Below are positions 56,001 through 63,838 of a DNA stretch of 64,000 nucleotides, one piece after another; the stretch's first letter is position 1, and each line of letters begins with the position of its first letter. The notes under the pieces were generated by a model. The model worked only from the letters and a program-made list of their open reading frames with translations. It searched no databases and was not told the DNA's origin. The DNA is from Telmatospirillum sp. (lineage in GTDB: Bacteria; Pseudomonadota; Alphaproteobacteria; Rhodospirillales; Magnetospirillaceae): contig JARLJB010000182.1 in assembly GCA_031291415.1 (NCBI GenBank), forward strand, positions 1 to 64,000, read 5' to 3'. The translations under genes were made by a program, and so were the position numbers.

Positions 56001-56753
56001 GGCCTCCAGCAGGGCCTCCAGCGTGGCGACGCTCAAGCGGTCCTTGAGACTGGCGATGAAGATCGGCAGGCAATTGAAGCCCCGTTGCCGCAGTTCCGCT
56101 GTCAGCGCGTCGAGGGCGGCCGTATGGCCCGCCTGGACCAGGGCGCGATAGACGACGATCGCCGCCGTCGGGGCATCGGCCGTCCAGTCGGCGGTGAGGG
56201 CATCGAGCGAGGCCCCGGGAGGATACAGTCCGGCCGGCGGCAACGGCACCGGTTCCCGCCAGCTTTGTTCGATGCCGATCAGGCTGGCGGCGTAGCGCAA
56301 CCCCTGTTCGGCGTTGGCGCGGCCGCCATGGACCAGATATTGCCAGAGCCGATGGCAGGCGTCGGCCGGCAGGCTGCTCCAGGCGGCGAGATCGGCATCC
56401 GGTTGGTCGTCTCCCGGCAGGAAGGCCACGGGGCAGCCGGTCTGCCGGCAGACGGCGGCAATCTGCTCAACGCCGAACGGCCAATAGCCGCGGCCGCCGA
56501 GCAGCCGGACGACGACCAGCCGGGCGTGGCGGATCACCGCCTCGACATAAAGATCGACCGACATCGGGTGGCCGAGACGCAGAAGATTGGCCAGTCGCAG
56601 CTCGAATCCGCCGACCGCCGCCTTGGCGTCGGCCAGACAGGCGAGTTCGGTATCGGCCGCCGACAGGATGACGACGTCGCCGGGGGTCTGGCCGAGATCA
56701 ACGGCCTTACTGCCGTCGGTGATGCTGCCGGGGGTGGTGGCGAGCAGATGCAT
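53025..56753 (-). CDS. cobN: Cobaltochelatase large subunit CobN
   Basis: Large subunit of the ATP-dependent chelatase that inserts cobalt into hydrogenobyrinic acid a,c-diamide in the aerobic (late) route. At 1242 residues it is the expected length. Typical stretches are IVHMGKHGNLEWLPGKSLALS, ILSDQAVIIDHL-like PLTRAESYGPLRQLE, and the C-terminal GYKGAFEMAATVDYLFAFAATTG. The partner AAA+ subunits (CobS and CobT) are not in this window. It is 13 nt after cobW. Confidence 0.95.
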   Translation of the reverse strand: MHLLATTPGSITDGSKAVDLGQTPGDVVILSAADTELACLADAKAAVGGFELRLANLLRLGHPMSVDLYVEAVIRHARLVVVRLLGGRGYWPFGVEQIAAVCRQTGCPVAFLPGDDQPDADLAAWSSLPADACHRLWQYLVHGGRANAEQGLRYAASLIGIEQSWREPVPLPPAGLYPPGASLDALTADWTADAPTAAIVVYRALVQAGHTAALDALTAELRQRGFNCLPIFIASLKDRLSVATLEALLEARPPDVVLNTTGFSVAAPDHPKDGPFGPADCPVLQVIFSGGTETAWRDGTAGLAARDIAMNVALPEVDGRIITRAVSFKAAARRDDETQCDIVATRPVADRIAFVADLAAGWAKLRRKSEAERHIALVLANYPNRDGRIGNGVGLDTPAATVGVLGALAKAGYRVTDIPRDGNALITLLSQGATNNLAERARRVVRETLSLPDYLAFFQRLPASVQTAVGDRWGTPEEDPHFVPGELSCGHFVISALRFGNIAVGIQPARGYNIDPAATYHDPALVPPHGYLAFYAWLREGFGADAIVHMGKHGNLEWLPGKSLALSGGCFPEAALGPMPHLYPFIVNDPGEGTQAKRRSQAVIIDHLTPPLTRAESYGPLRQLEQLVDEYYEAASVDPRRLKVLKDEILALTRTSGLDVDCGIAPGDPAESALKKLDNHLCELKELQIRDGLHIFGQAPTGGQLTDLLVALARIPRGSAPEQASLLRALADDFALAFDPLDTPLGEPWTGPRPGVLAQQGDDPWRTAGDTVERLEILARILVADGKAAGMVKAWPRAAAVLGWIATALRPAVEACGDAEIQGLLKGLAGRFVPPGPSGAPTRGRPDVLPTGRNFYSVDSRAVPTPTAWTLGWKSAGLLVERHLQDHGAWPRAVAISAWGTSNMRTGGDDIAQALALIGARPTWDSASKRVTGFEVMPLSVLDRPRVDVTLRVSGFFRDAFPALIDLFDSAARAVAALDEGDDDNPLAAHLRDEAERLQSDGLSSEEAKRRAGFRVFGSKPGAYGAGLQALIDERGWSTSADLARAYVAWGGYAYGAGSAGAAEHGLFERRLRTAEAVIQNQDNREHDLLDSDDYYQFEGGMAAAVKTLSGVAPTVYHPDHSRPETPKIRTLEEEIARVVRARAANPKWLAGVMRHGYKGAFEMAATVDYLFAFAATTGCVKDHHFDALFDAYLRDETVHRFLAENNPAALAEMAARFEEAIDRRLWHPRRNDTHDLLKGSA

Positions 56754-56766
56754 CAGCGGTTCCCGC

Positions 56767-57792
56767 TCATCCGTCCAGTCCGCTCCGGATGGCGGTGGCG
56801 ATGGCGTCGCGGTCGAGTCCGCGGCGGCCGATGACGACCAACTGTCCGGCCCTTGTTTCGTTCTTGTGCCAGGGGCGGTCGTAATAGCCGGCGACTCTGG
56901 CGCCGACGGCCTGGATCACGTGACGCATCTCCTTGCCGGCAATCGCCAGGAAGCCTTTCAGGCGAAGGATGTCGTGCGCGGCGATGATGGTTCCGAGGCG
57001 CCGCGTCAGAAGCTCGGGATCGGCGATCGTCGGCAAGGCGACGGCAAAGCTTTCGAAATCGTCGTGATGGTGGTCAAGGACGGTATCGTGAAAGGTTGGA
57101 CGCCCATCGAGGTCGTCTTCGGCCGCCGACCCGAGGCCGAGCAGGATGCGGGCGTCGATGGCGCCTTGCCGGGTTGCCACCAGTTTGACGCCGGGGCGCA
57201 GTTTCGCCCGAAGGTTTCGTTCGACGCCCTCCAGTTGGCCGGGGTCGAGCAGGTCCACCTTGTTCAACAAGACCATGTCGGCGCAGGCCAACTGATCGCC
57301 AAACACTTCCTCGAGCGGGTTGTCGTGGTCGGGCCGGGCCATCTGTTCGGGTGTTGAGGCGAAGCGGCCGGCCGCCCAGGCGGGGCCATCGACCACGGCG
57401 ACGACGCCGTCGACGGTGACCTTGGAGCGGATGTCGGGCCAGTCGAAGGCTTTGACCAGCGGCTTGGGCAGGGCCAGCCCGGAGGTTTCGATGACGATGT
57501 GCTGGGGTGGCAGAGGTCGCGTCAGCAACTTCTCCATGGCCGGCAGGAATTCGTCGGCCACCGTGCAGCACAGGCAGCCGTTGGCCAGTTCGATGATGTC
57601 GTCGCAGCCGCAGCCCTCCGCCCCGCAGGCGGCGAGCAGTTCGCCATCGACGCCGACGTCGCCGAACTCGTTGACGATCAGGGCGATGCGCCGTCCTTCG
57701 GCATGGGCGAGAAGGTGGCGGATCAGCGTCGTCTTTCCGGCGCCCAGGAATCCGGTGACGACGGTCGTCGGGATCTTGGAAAACTGGCTCAT
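56767..57792 (-). CDS. cobW: CobW-type GTP-binding metallochaperone
   Basis: G3E-family GTPase thought to deliver cobalt to CobN. The 341-residue protein has the P-loop VTGFLGAGKTTLIRHLL, the CxCC metal site in NGCLCCTV, NKVD (guanine specificity) and a His-rich stretch DHHHDDF. The C-terminal CobW_C domain starts around DILRLKGFLAIAGKEMRHV. ATG 57792 overlaps the cobU stop by 4 nt. Position between cobU and cobN is typical. Confidence 0.95.
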   Translation of the reverse strand: MSQFSKIPTTVVTGFLGAGKTTLIRHLLAHAEGRRIALIVNEFGDVGVDGELLAACGAEGCGCDDIIELANGCLCCTVADEFLPAMEKLLTRPLPPQHIVIETSGLALPKPLVKAFDWPDIRSKVTVDGVVAVVDGPAWAAGRFASTPEQMARPDHDNPLEEVFGDQLACADMVLLNKVDLLDPGQLEGVERNLRAKLRPGVKLVATRQGAIDARILLGLGSAAEDDLDGRPTFHDTVLDHHHDDFESFAVALPTIADPELLTRRLGTIIAAHDILRLKGFLAIAGKEMRHVIQAVGARVAGYYDRPWHKNETRAGQLVVIGRRGLDRDAIATAIRSGLDG

Positions 57793-58355
57793 TCAAAGTC
57801 CTTGAGCAGAAGGGGAAGGCCGGCGGCGATGAAGACGACGCGCTGGCAACGTGCGGCAACGGCTTGGTTCAGCCGTCCCGCATGGTCGCGGAAACGCCGG
57901 GCGAGCGGGTTGTCGGGAACGATGCCCTGGCCGACCTCGTTGGAAACGAAGATGATCGGGCCGGCCAAGTCAGGCAGCGCGCCCACCAGCCGGGCGATTT
58001 CCGCATCGACATCGACATCGGCCTCGCCGAGCAACAGGTTGGAGAGCCACAAGGTCAGGCAATCGACGAGAATTGGACGATCGGGCCGCGCGTGCCGGGA
58101 AAGCGCGGCCGCCAGGTCGAGCGGTTCCTCGACGGTGATCCAGCCGTCGCCGCGCCGTTCCTGGTGGTGGCGGATCCGTTCGGCCATCTCGTCGTCGCCG
58201 GCTTGACCGGTGGCGAGATAAAGCCGTTCCGGCGCGGCGGCGAGCAATGCCTCGGCATAGCTGCTTTTTCCCGACCGGGCGCCGCCAAGGATCAAAGTCA
58301 GGGGGGCCAGGCGGACAGACTGGTCCGCCCCAGGCAATGGGGTAACGTGACGCAA
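57789..58355 (-). CDS. cobU: Adenosylcobinamide kinase/guanylyltransferase (CobU/CobP)
   Basis: Bifunctional enzyme that phosphorylates adenosylcobinamide and then attaches GMP. The 188-residue product has the P-loop LILGGARSGKSSYAEAL, the conserved ATGQAGDDEM, RIRHHQERRGDGW (His46-type GMP acceptor) and FVSNEVGQGIVPDNPLARRFRD. It is the first gene behind a cobalamin riboswitch and is followed, with overlaps, by cobW and cobN. Confidence 0.95.
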   Translation of the reverse strand: MRHVTPLPGADQSVRLAPLTLILGGARSGKSSYAEALLAAAPERLYLATGQAGDDEMAERIRHHQERRGDGWITVEEPLDLAAALSRHARPDRPILVDCLTLWLSNLLLGEADVDVDAEIARLVGALPDLAGPIIFVSNEVGQGIVPDNPLARRFRDHAGRLNQAVAARCQRVVFIAAGLPLLLKDFE

Positions 58356-58401
58356 AGGCGATCCTCCCTCCGAGGACGAGTCCCAATACCGTCTCCGAGG
58401 A

Positions 58402-58555
58402 GGTCTCCTGGCTTGGGGGTCAACGATAACGGCGCCTTCCCGTCTCCTGGCGGAGCAGTGGCGAGTGCCGCGATCTTTCCCTTCACAGTTGCGGGGGCAG
58501 CGCCGGATCGACCGGACTTCCCTGTCTCAGAACGGACAGCTAACCCTAGCACCGT
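58402..58555 (-). promoter_or_regulatory. Cobalamin (adenosylcobalamin) riboswitch upstream of cobU
   Basis: Read on the minus strand, the leader contains the conserved cobalamin aptamer elements in order: GGGAAGTCCGGT, the core GCTGCCCCCGCAACTGTGA, GCCACTG, GGGAAGGCG and the 3' box AAGCCAGGAGACC (58402-58414). Spacing to the cobU ATG (58355) is short, so it probably controls translation start or early termination of cobU-cobW-cobN-cobO-SYLF-cobQ in response to B12. Confidence 0.95.
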
Positions 58556-58997
58556 TTCCCATCACGGCTCAAGGGTTGGCATTTTTTCCGGCGGTACTCA
58601 CTATGGAGTGGGCTGGAATGGTTGGAGGTTGAGGGGGGCACTTTTTTCAACACCAAGATCACCAGAGCCGGATGATTTTAGACGGGATCGCAGAGCGATA
58701 CCGTCTAAAATCTGAATCCGCCTCTATCTCAATAAAGTAGAGGGCGATTCAGACTTTAGATCGAAGCGGTACCGCTTGGATCTAAAGTCATCGCGCTCTA
58801 GGGGTCGCCAGCGGCGACCTGCACCAAGAGCACCAAGGCGATGGTGACGAAGAGAGAGAAGGGGCGCCCAAACCCGGCGCCTTCTTGGTGTTCTTAGTGA
58901 AGCCCGCCGTTGGCGGGCGCTTGGTGGTTCATCTATTCATCGCGGTTGGATTTGCCGATTTCGCCAAAATGAGAACCTCTGATTTCGGTCAGGCTTG
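58556..58997. other. Gene-free spacer with clustered hairpins
   Basis: About 440 bp with no convincing gene. It holds, in order, three adjacent stem-loops: ATTTTAGACGG/CCGTCTAAAAT (58675-58711), TCTGAATCCGCCTCTA/TAGAGGGCGATTCAGA (58711-58753) and a near-perfect palindrome centred on GGTACC (58754-58788). It then has GGTCGCCAGCGGCGACC (about 58803-58819) and an imperfect inverted repeat of CACCAAGA and TCTTGGTG motifs (about 58832-58903). No promoter was assigned. Confidence 0.7.
58675..58788. repeat. Three adjacent stem-loops
   Basis: Stem 1: 11 bp (58675-58685 with 58701-58711), with an inner GATCGC/GCGAT pairing. Stem 2: about 16 bp with mismatches (58711-58726 with 58738-58753). Stem 3: CTTTAGATC/GATCTAAAG arms around AAGCGGTACCGCTT. 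The three stems share edges with almost no spacer, giving a compact folded block. It may be a repetitive intergenic element. Confidence 0.7.
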
Positions 58998-60311
58998 TCA
59001 CGCCGATTCGTCGGGAACCAATTTGACGGCGGCGGTGTCGCGGTCGAGCATCACGAGGGCCGAGAGCGTCAATGCCGAGGCGCCGGCCAGATAATATCCA
59101 ACCGCCGAGAGTCCGAAGGTCGTCGCCAAGGTTGTGGCGATGTAAGGGGCGAGCGAGGCGCCGAAAATGCCGGCGAGATTGAAAGCCAGTGAGGCGCCGG
59201 TATAACGGACCATCACCGGGAAGGGCTCGGCAAGCGCCGTGCCGAGCGGGCCATAAGTGAAGCCCATCAGCGAAAAACCGATGATCAGGAAGGCTAGAAC
59301 GCCGATGGTGCTGCCCGAACCAAAGATGGGCGCCAAGGCGAGGCCGAAAACGATCATCGCCACGGTCGTCCAGACCAGTGTGCGGCCGTAACCGATGCGG
59401 TCGGCGATCAGCGCCGAGACCGGAATCGTCAGACCGAAAAAGCAGACGCCAATCAGTTGCAGCGGCAGGAAGGTCGTCTTGGTGTAGCCAAGAGCCGTAG
59501 TTCCCCAGTTCAGGGCAAAGACGGTCATGATGTAGAACAGCACGAATGTCGCGATGGCGCCGACCGTGCCGAAGAGAAGCAGGAGTTTCTGTTCGGCGAA
59601 AACCGAGGCGATCGGCACGCGAACGCGTTTCTGCTTTTCCATGGCGGCGAGGAAATCCGGCGTCTCCGTCAAGCGCAGACGCACCCACAATCCGATGAGG
59701 ACGAGAATCGCCGATGCGATGAAGGGGGCCCGCCAGCCCCAGGTCAGGAACTGTCCGTCGCTCAAGGTCGCCGACAGGATGATGAAGCTGCCGCTCGACA
59801 GGATGAAGCCGACCGGTGCGCCAAGCTGCGGGAACATGCCGTACCAGGCCCGCTTGCTGGCCGGCGCGTTTTCGGTGGCGAGCAAGACGGCGCCGCCCCA
59901 TTCGCCGCCGAGTCCCAACCCTTGTCCGAGACGGCACAGCGCCAGCAACAGCGGCGCGAGAACCCCGACGCCGGCATAAGTCGGCAGCAGGCCGATGGCG
60001 ATCGTCGATAGTCCCATGGTCATGAGAGCGGCGACCAGCGTCGCCTTGCGGCCGATGCGATCGCCGAAATGGCCAAAAAGCGCCGCGCCGAACGGTCTGG
60101 CGAAGAAGGCGATGGAGAAGGTGGCGAAGGACTGCAACACGGCCGAGGCGGCGTCGGATGCCGGAAAAAACAGCTTTGGGAAAACGATGACCGAAGCGGT
60201 TGCGTAAATGTAGAAGTCAAAAAACTCGATCGTTGTTCCGATCAAGCTGGCAAAGAGGATCCGGCTGGGTGAGTTCGTCGCGGGCAAGGAGGTCTTTTGG
60301 GAAGCGGTCAT
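58998..60311 (-). CDS. MHS-type metabolite:H+ symporter (MFS)
   Basis: A 437-residue transporter of the metabolite:proton symporter branch of the MFS. The N-terminus (ILFASLIGTTIEFFDFYIYATA) and loop GHFGDRIGRKATL are characteristic, as is GGEWGGAVLLATENAP. These carriers import organic acids, osmolytes or aromatic acids. ATG 60311 is the likely start; the frame extends upstream without homology. A 155-bp spacer with a repeated 14-mer lies upstream. Confidence 0.88.
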   Translation of the reverse strand: MTASQKTSLPATNSPSRILFASLIGTTIEFFDFYIYATASVIVFPKLFFPASDAASAVLQSFATFSIAFFARPFGAALFGHFGDRIGRKATLVAALMTMGLSTIAIGLLPTYAGVGVLAPLLLALCRLGQGLGLGGEWGGAVLLATENAPASKRAWYGMFPQLGAPVGFILSSGSFIILSATLSDGQFLTWGWRAPFIASAILVLIGLWVRLRLTETPDFLAAMEKQKRVRVPIASVFAEQKLLLLFGTVGAIATFVLFYIMTVFALNWGTTALGYTKTTFLPLQLIGVCFFGLTIPVSALIADRIGYGRTLVWTTVAMIVFGLALAPIFGSGSTIGVLAFLIIGFSLMGFTYGPLGTALAEPFPVMVRYTGASLAFNLAGIFGASLAPYIATTLATTFGLSAVGYYLAGASALTLSALVMLDRDTAAVKLVPDESA

Positions 60312-60416
60312 TGGGCAATCCTGACGTTTCCAGGCGAGATCAGGCGTCATCCTTCCTCGCGAAACGGACATCTTATGGGGAAAAACAATCTCGCGAAGAT
60401 CCCTGTCTCGACGCCG

Positions 60417-60456
60417 TTGTCAAGTGATAATGCCCGTCGTTATTGTCAAGTGATAA
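60417..60456. repeat. Direct repeat TTGTCAAGTGATAA, two copies
   Basis: The 14-mer TTGTCAAGTGATAA occurs at 60417-60430 and 60443-60456, with start points 26 bp apart. It lies between the two MFS genes, 106-145 bp upstream of the MHS transporter start. Two identical sites at this distance may be operators for a regulator or a remnant of a small duplication. Confidence 0.75.
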
Positions 60457-60465
60457 AAAGCTGCC

Positions 60466-61620
60466 CTATTTTTTGCGCCGGGTCAGATGAAAAGCCAGAC
60501 CGGCCAGGGACACTGCAAGACCGAGACCGGTGACCCCGGGCCAGCCGAAGTTGCTCCAGGCGGCGCCGGAGGCGGCCGAGCCAGCGGCGCCCGCCAGAAA
60601 CATGCCGGTCATGTAGATTGTGTTGATGCGGTTGCGGGCCGCTGGAACCAGAGAGAAGATGACCGACTGGTTGGCGATCATCGACATGGTGACGCCGGTG
60701 TCGAGCAGGATGACCCCGACGGTAAGACCGGCGAGCCCGGGAACAACGGCGAACACAATGAAGGCTGCGAGGACGAGCAGCAGGCCGAAGCCGATGATGC
60801 CTTGCGGTCCCCGCTTGTCCGATTGGCGTCCGGCCATCGGGGCGACAATCACGCCGGTCAGACCGACGATGCCGAACAGACCGGCGACGGCGCTCCCCAG
60901 AAGAAAGGGCGGCTCTTGCAGCAAGAGAGCCAGCGTCGTCCAAAAGATGCTGAAACAGGCAAATTGCGCTCCCTGGGTCATCATGGCGCGGCGCAGCCTC
61001 GGTTGGCTGCGGGTCAACTCACCCAGTGACAGCAGCAGCGAGGCGTAGGCATGGCGTTGGGCCGGCGGGTGGCGGGGCAGGGTGATGGCCAGCATGACCG
61101 CCATCAGGGCGGCGATCAGGGTCCCGGCCCAGAACATGGCGCGCCAATCGAACCAGGCGCCGATGCTGCCGCTGATGGTCCGGGCCAACAAGATCCCGGT
61201 CAATAATCCGCTCATCACCGTGCCGACCACTTGGCCGCGACGGTCGGCCGGCGCCAGATCGGCGGCCAGCGGCACGATTTGCTGGGCGATGGTCGACAGC
61301 GCTCCGATGACCACCGAGGCGACCAGCAGCACGGCGGCCGACGGTGCCGCCGCCGCCACGGCAAGCGCGATCACCAGGATGATGTTTTGCGTGAGAATCA
61401 GCCGGCGGCGGTCGAAAGCGTCGCCCATCGGCACCAGCAGCAACAGTCCCAGGGCGTACCCGAGCTGGGTGGCGGCCGGAACGAGACGGACATGGCCGGA
61501 GTCTCCGAAGTCGCGGACGATCAGGCCGAGCATGGGCTGGTTGTAATAGATGTTGGCGACCGACAGGCCGGCGGCGGCGGCCATTATCAGGGTCAGGCGA
61601 CGGCTGATCTGCGACGGCAT
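60466..61620 (-). CDS. MFS transporter, YgaY/YbjJ-like
   Basis: A 384-residue MFS protein. The start is typical of this branch (LSVANIYYNQPMLGLI), followed by VPMGDAFDRRRLILTQN (motif A) and a 12-helix hydrophobic pattern, with GRQSDKRGPQGIIG in the central loop of the second half. It lies 46 bp after the TonB-dependent receptor and is probably co-transcribed with it. The substrate is unknown; a partnership with the receptor in uptake or export of one ligand is possible. Confidence 0.85.
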   Translation of the reverse strand: MPSQISRRLTLIMAAAAGLSVANIYYNQPMLGLIVRDFGDSGHVRLVPAATQLGYALGLLLLVPMGDAFDRRRLILTQNIILVIALAVAAAAPSAAVLLVASVVIGALSTIAQQIVPLAADLAPADRRGQVVGTVMSGLLTGILLARTISGSIGAWFDWRAMFWAGTLIAALMAVMLAITLPRHPPAQRHAYASLLLSLGELTRSQPRLRRAMMTQGAQFACFSIFWTTLALLLQEPPFLLGSAVAGLFGIVGLTGVIVAPMAGRQSDKRGPQGIIGFGLLLVLAAFIVFAVVPGLAGLTVGVILLDTGVTMSMIANQSVIFSLVPAARNRINTIYMTGMFLAGAAGSAASGAAWSNFGWPGVTGLGLAVSLAGLAFHLTRRKK

Positions 61621-61666
61621 GAAAATCCTTGGTGTTTGTCCAGAAATGGGATGGGAGTCCCATTGG

Positions 61667-63691
61667 TCAATAGCTGATCTTCATCGACAGGAAATAACTG
61701 GCGGCCATCTTCTGCGGCCCGGCGTCGCGGTAGGCCCAAAGGTTCTCGGCCGACAGTTCGAACGACAGGCTGTCGCTGGCGCGCCAGCCAAGGCGGGGAG
61801 CGAGCTGCCAGGCTCCTTTGACCCATTGATCGGTGCTGGTCAGGGTAGTGCGGTCGAACACATATTCCTTGGTCGCCGAGGCGTAGGAGGCGGAGAGGTC
61901 GACCTCCCAGTCATCCCAGGCGTACCCGAAGGTGCCGTTCAGCTTGTGGACCGGCTGTTCGTTGCGCATGCCGAGGTCGTAATGCTCATGGAGACGTTCG
62001 AACGTATAGTTTCCGCTCCAGCGTATTCCTTTTCTTTCTTTGTGCTGCAACGATAGTTCGATGCCGTTGGCCACCGATCCGGTGCTCATCTGGGTGATCT
62101 GAGTCGCCTGGTCGCCGGTCAGCGAATAGGAGGTGCCGACGTGGTGCATGGTCATTTCGTGGAACAGACTGATCCGTGACAGGGCGTCCAGGTCATGCCA
62201 CTGATGATCCCAGGCGGTCTGATAGTTGTAGACGGCCGACGGTTGAAGGTCGGGATTGCCGAGGAAATAGACTGTCGTGCCCTGCAGGGGATAGCGCTCG
62301 ATCAGTCCGAAATTGGTGAGTGACGGCAGTTTCAAACCGCGCGCGAACTCCAGGCGAAGGGTATCGCTCGCCGTCAGTTTGTCGATCAGGGCTGAATTGA
62401 CGCTGACACCGCCGATGGCGCGGTCGAACTCGGCGTTGGTGTAGATGTCGCCGGCGGCCGGTTGTCCGCTGCGGGCCAATTGGAAATGATCGTAGCGAAC
62501 CGCGTTGACCGTGCTGACGGCGGGCGAAAAGGTATGTTCCCACATCGCCGATCCGGCAGACAGATCACCGGTCAAAGTGCCGCTGGTAAGATTGCCGGCG
62601 GTCATCGAATCGTGGCGCACTTCGCCGCCGATGCGGAAACTGTCGGCGGGGCCGATCTTGAACAGGTCCGACACCTGGCCGACGGCCATGCGGTCGGTCA
62701 GTTTCATCGCCCCGAAGGTCTGCGTCTGTGCCCAGGGCATGTCGATGGCGGTCAGATAGGCGGTCGCGTTCAGTCGGCCGAGCGCTGTATCACGAACGTA
62801 GCTGCCTTTGATCGAGTCGGTGACCATGCGCATGTCGATGAAGGTATTATAAAGGATATGCCGCTCCGTGACGTCGACATGCGAACCCTCGAGGCTGAGG
62901 TGGCTGCCGTCGGCCAGGGCGAAACCGGCGTCGAAGGAAGCCTGCCGGCGGTTGGGGTTCTTGGCAAAATCCCTGTCGGCCGGAGTATTCACCGCCATGC
63001 CGAAATCGTGCGCGTGGTCGCTGGCGACGGTCAGTCGGACTCCCGATCCGTCGCCCAGCGCCTGGGTCGTGGTCGCCGAGGCATCGCGTCTGGCGTGATT
63101 GCCGACACGCATCCTGGCGCTGTTGACCTGATCGTCGACGGGGTCGAAGGTTACGATATTGATGACGCCATCGACGGCATTGAAGCCGTAAAGGGCGCTT
63201 TGCGGTCCGCGAATGACCTCGATTTGGCGGATCTCGTCCAATTCGACCGGCAGGCTCGACCAAAAAACGGCGCCGAACCCGTCGAAATAAACCTGACGGC
63301 CGTTGACCAGCACCATCACCCGACTGGTCAGTGGTTCGATATATCCCCCGAGAGCGACATCGGCAGTACCGGGCGAGGAATGCGTGATGTCGACGCCGGC
63401 CAGCCGATGCAACAAGGTCGGAATGTCGCGGGCTCCGGAATGTTCGATGTCATCGGCGGAGATCACCTCCATCAACATCGGCGAATCGGAAATTCGTTCC
63501 GGTTTTCCTGTGGCGCTGACCGTAACCTGCTCGTCGAACAGGGATTCGAACCGATGATAATCGAAGTCCTGCGCCTCGCCCGGACCGGCCGACAAAAAAG
63601 TCGCCAAAAATCCTGTCCAGGCCATTTCCAGGCAGGACGTCGGGCGTTCTCCCGGGGCGTTTGTTCCGCGCCGTTGGGAGCGGGTGGCCAT
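61667..63691 (-). CDS. TonB-dependent outer-membrane receptor
   Basis: About 674 residues. The plug domain has SPMLMEVISADDIEHSGARDIPTLL, LVNGRQVYFDGFG and the conserved IEVIRGPQSALYGFNAVDGVINI. The beta-barrel follows, ending in the aromatic C-terminus LSMKISY. The start is uncertain: ATG 63691 has AGGTGG upstream, and ATG 63625 would begin directly at the hydrophobic part WTGFLATFLSAGPGEA. The frame stays open to the window edge. The ligand is unknown; no cobalamin riboswitch is visible upstream, so a BtuB role is not supported. Confidence 0.88.
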   Translation of the reverse strand: MATRSQRRGTNAPGERPTSCLEMAWTGFLATFLSAGPGEAQDFDYHRFESLFDEQVTVSATGKPERISDSPMLMEVISADDIEHSGARDIPTLLHRLAGVDITHSSPGTADVALGGYIEPLTSRVMVLVNGRQVYFDGFGAVFWSSLPVELDEIRQIEVIRGPQSALYGFNAVDGVINIVTFDPVDDQVNSARMRVGNHARRDASATTTQALGDGSGVRLTVASDHAHDFGMAVNTPADRDFAKNPNRRQASFDAGFALADGSHLSLEGSHVDVTERHILYNTFIDMRMVTDSIKGSYVRDTALGRLNATAYLTAIDMPWAQTQTFGAMKLTDRMAVGQVSDLFKIGPADSFRIGGEVRHDSMTAGNLTSGTLTGDLSAGSAMWEHTFSPAVSTVNAVRYDHFQLARSGQPAAGDIYTNAEFDRAIGGVSVNSALIDKLTASDTLRLEFARGLKLPSLTNFGLIERYPLQGTTVYFLGNPDLQPSAVYNYQTAWDHQWHDLDALSRISLFHEMTMHHVGTSYSLTGDQATQITQMSTGSVANGIELSLQHKERKGIRWSGNYTFERLHEHYDLGMRNEQPVHKLNGTFGYAWDDWEVDLSASYASATKEYVFDRTTLTSTDQWVKGAWQLAPRLGWRASDSLSFELSAENLWAYRDAGPQKMAASYFLSMKISY

Positions 63692-63697
63692 GCCACC

Positions 63698-63838
63698 TGG
63701 TGCACTGACACCAACACATGGTGCCAGTGCACCAGTGTCAACAACCCTTGGTCCGGCTCCACCGGACCGGCCACGCTCAAGCGCCGCGCGGGCTATTCGT
63801 GCACCGACAGGCAGCACCATCTGTTTGAGTCGGTGCAC
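63698..63838. promoter_or_regulatory. Palindromic leader upstream of the TonB receptor
   Basis: Three inverted repeats lie just before the receptor start. TGGTGCACTGACACCA (63698-63713) pairs with 63719-63734 at 15 of 16 positions around an ACACA loop. GGTCCGG (63750-63756) pairs with CCGGACC (63762-63768). GTGCACCGAC (63799-63808) pairs with GTCGGTGCAC (63829-63838). The core GTGCAC appears in all arms of the first and third. They may be regulator sites or RNA stems. The remaining bases to 64000 show nothing further. Confidence 0.5.

Noticed and set aside
53757..56834. A 1025-codon open frame on the plus strand opposite cobN
   Set aside because: It is the antisense shadow of cobN, caused by high GC at third positions. 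The composition is Arg/Gly/Asp/Gln-rich with no recognisable domain, whereas cobN carries clear family motifs.
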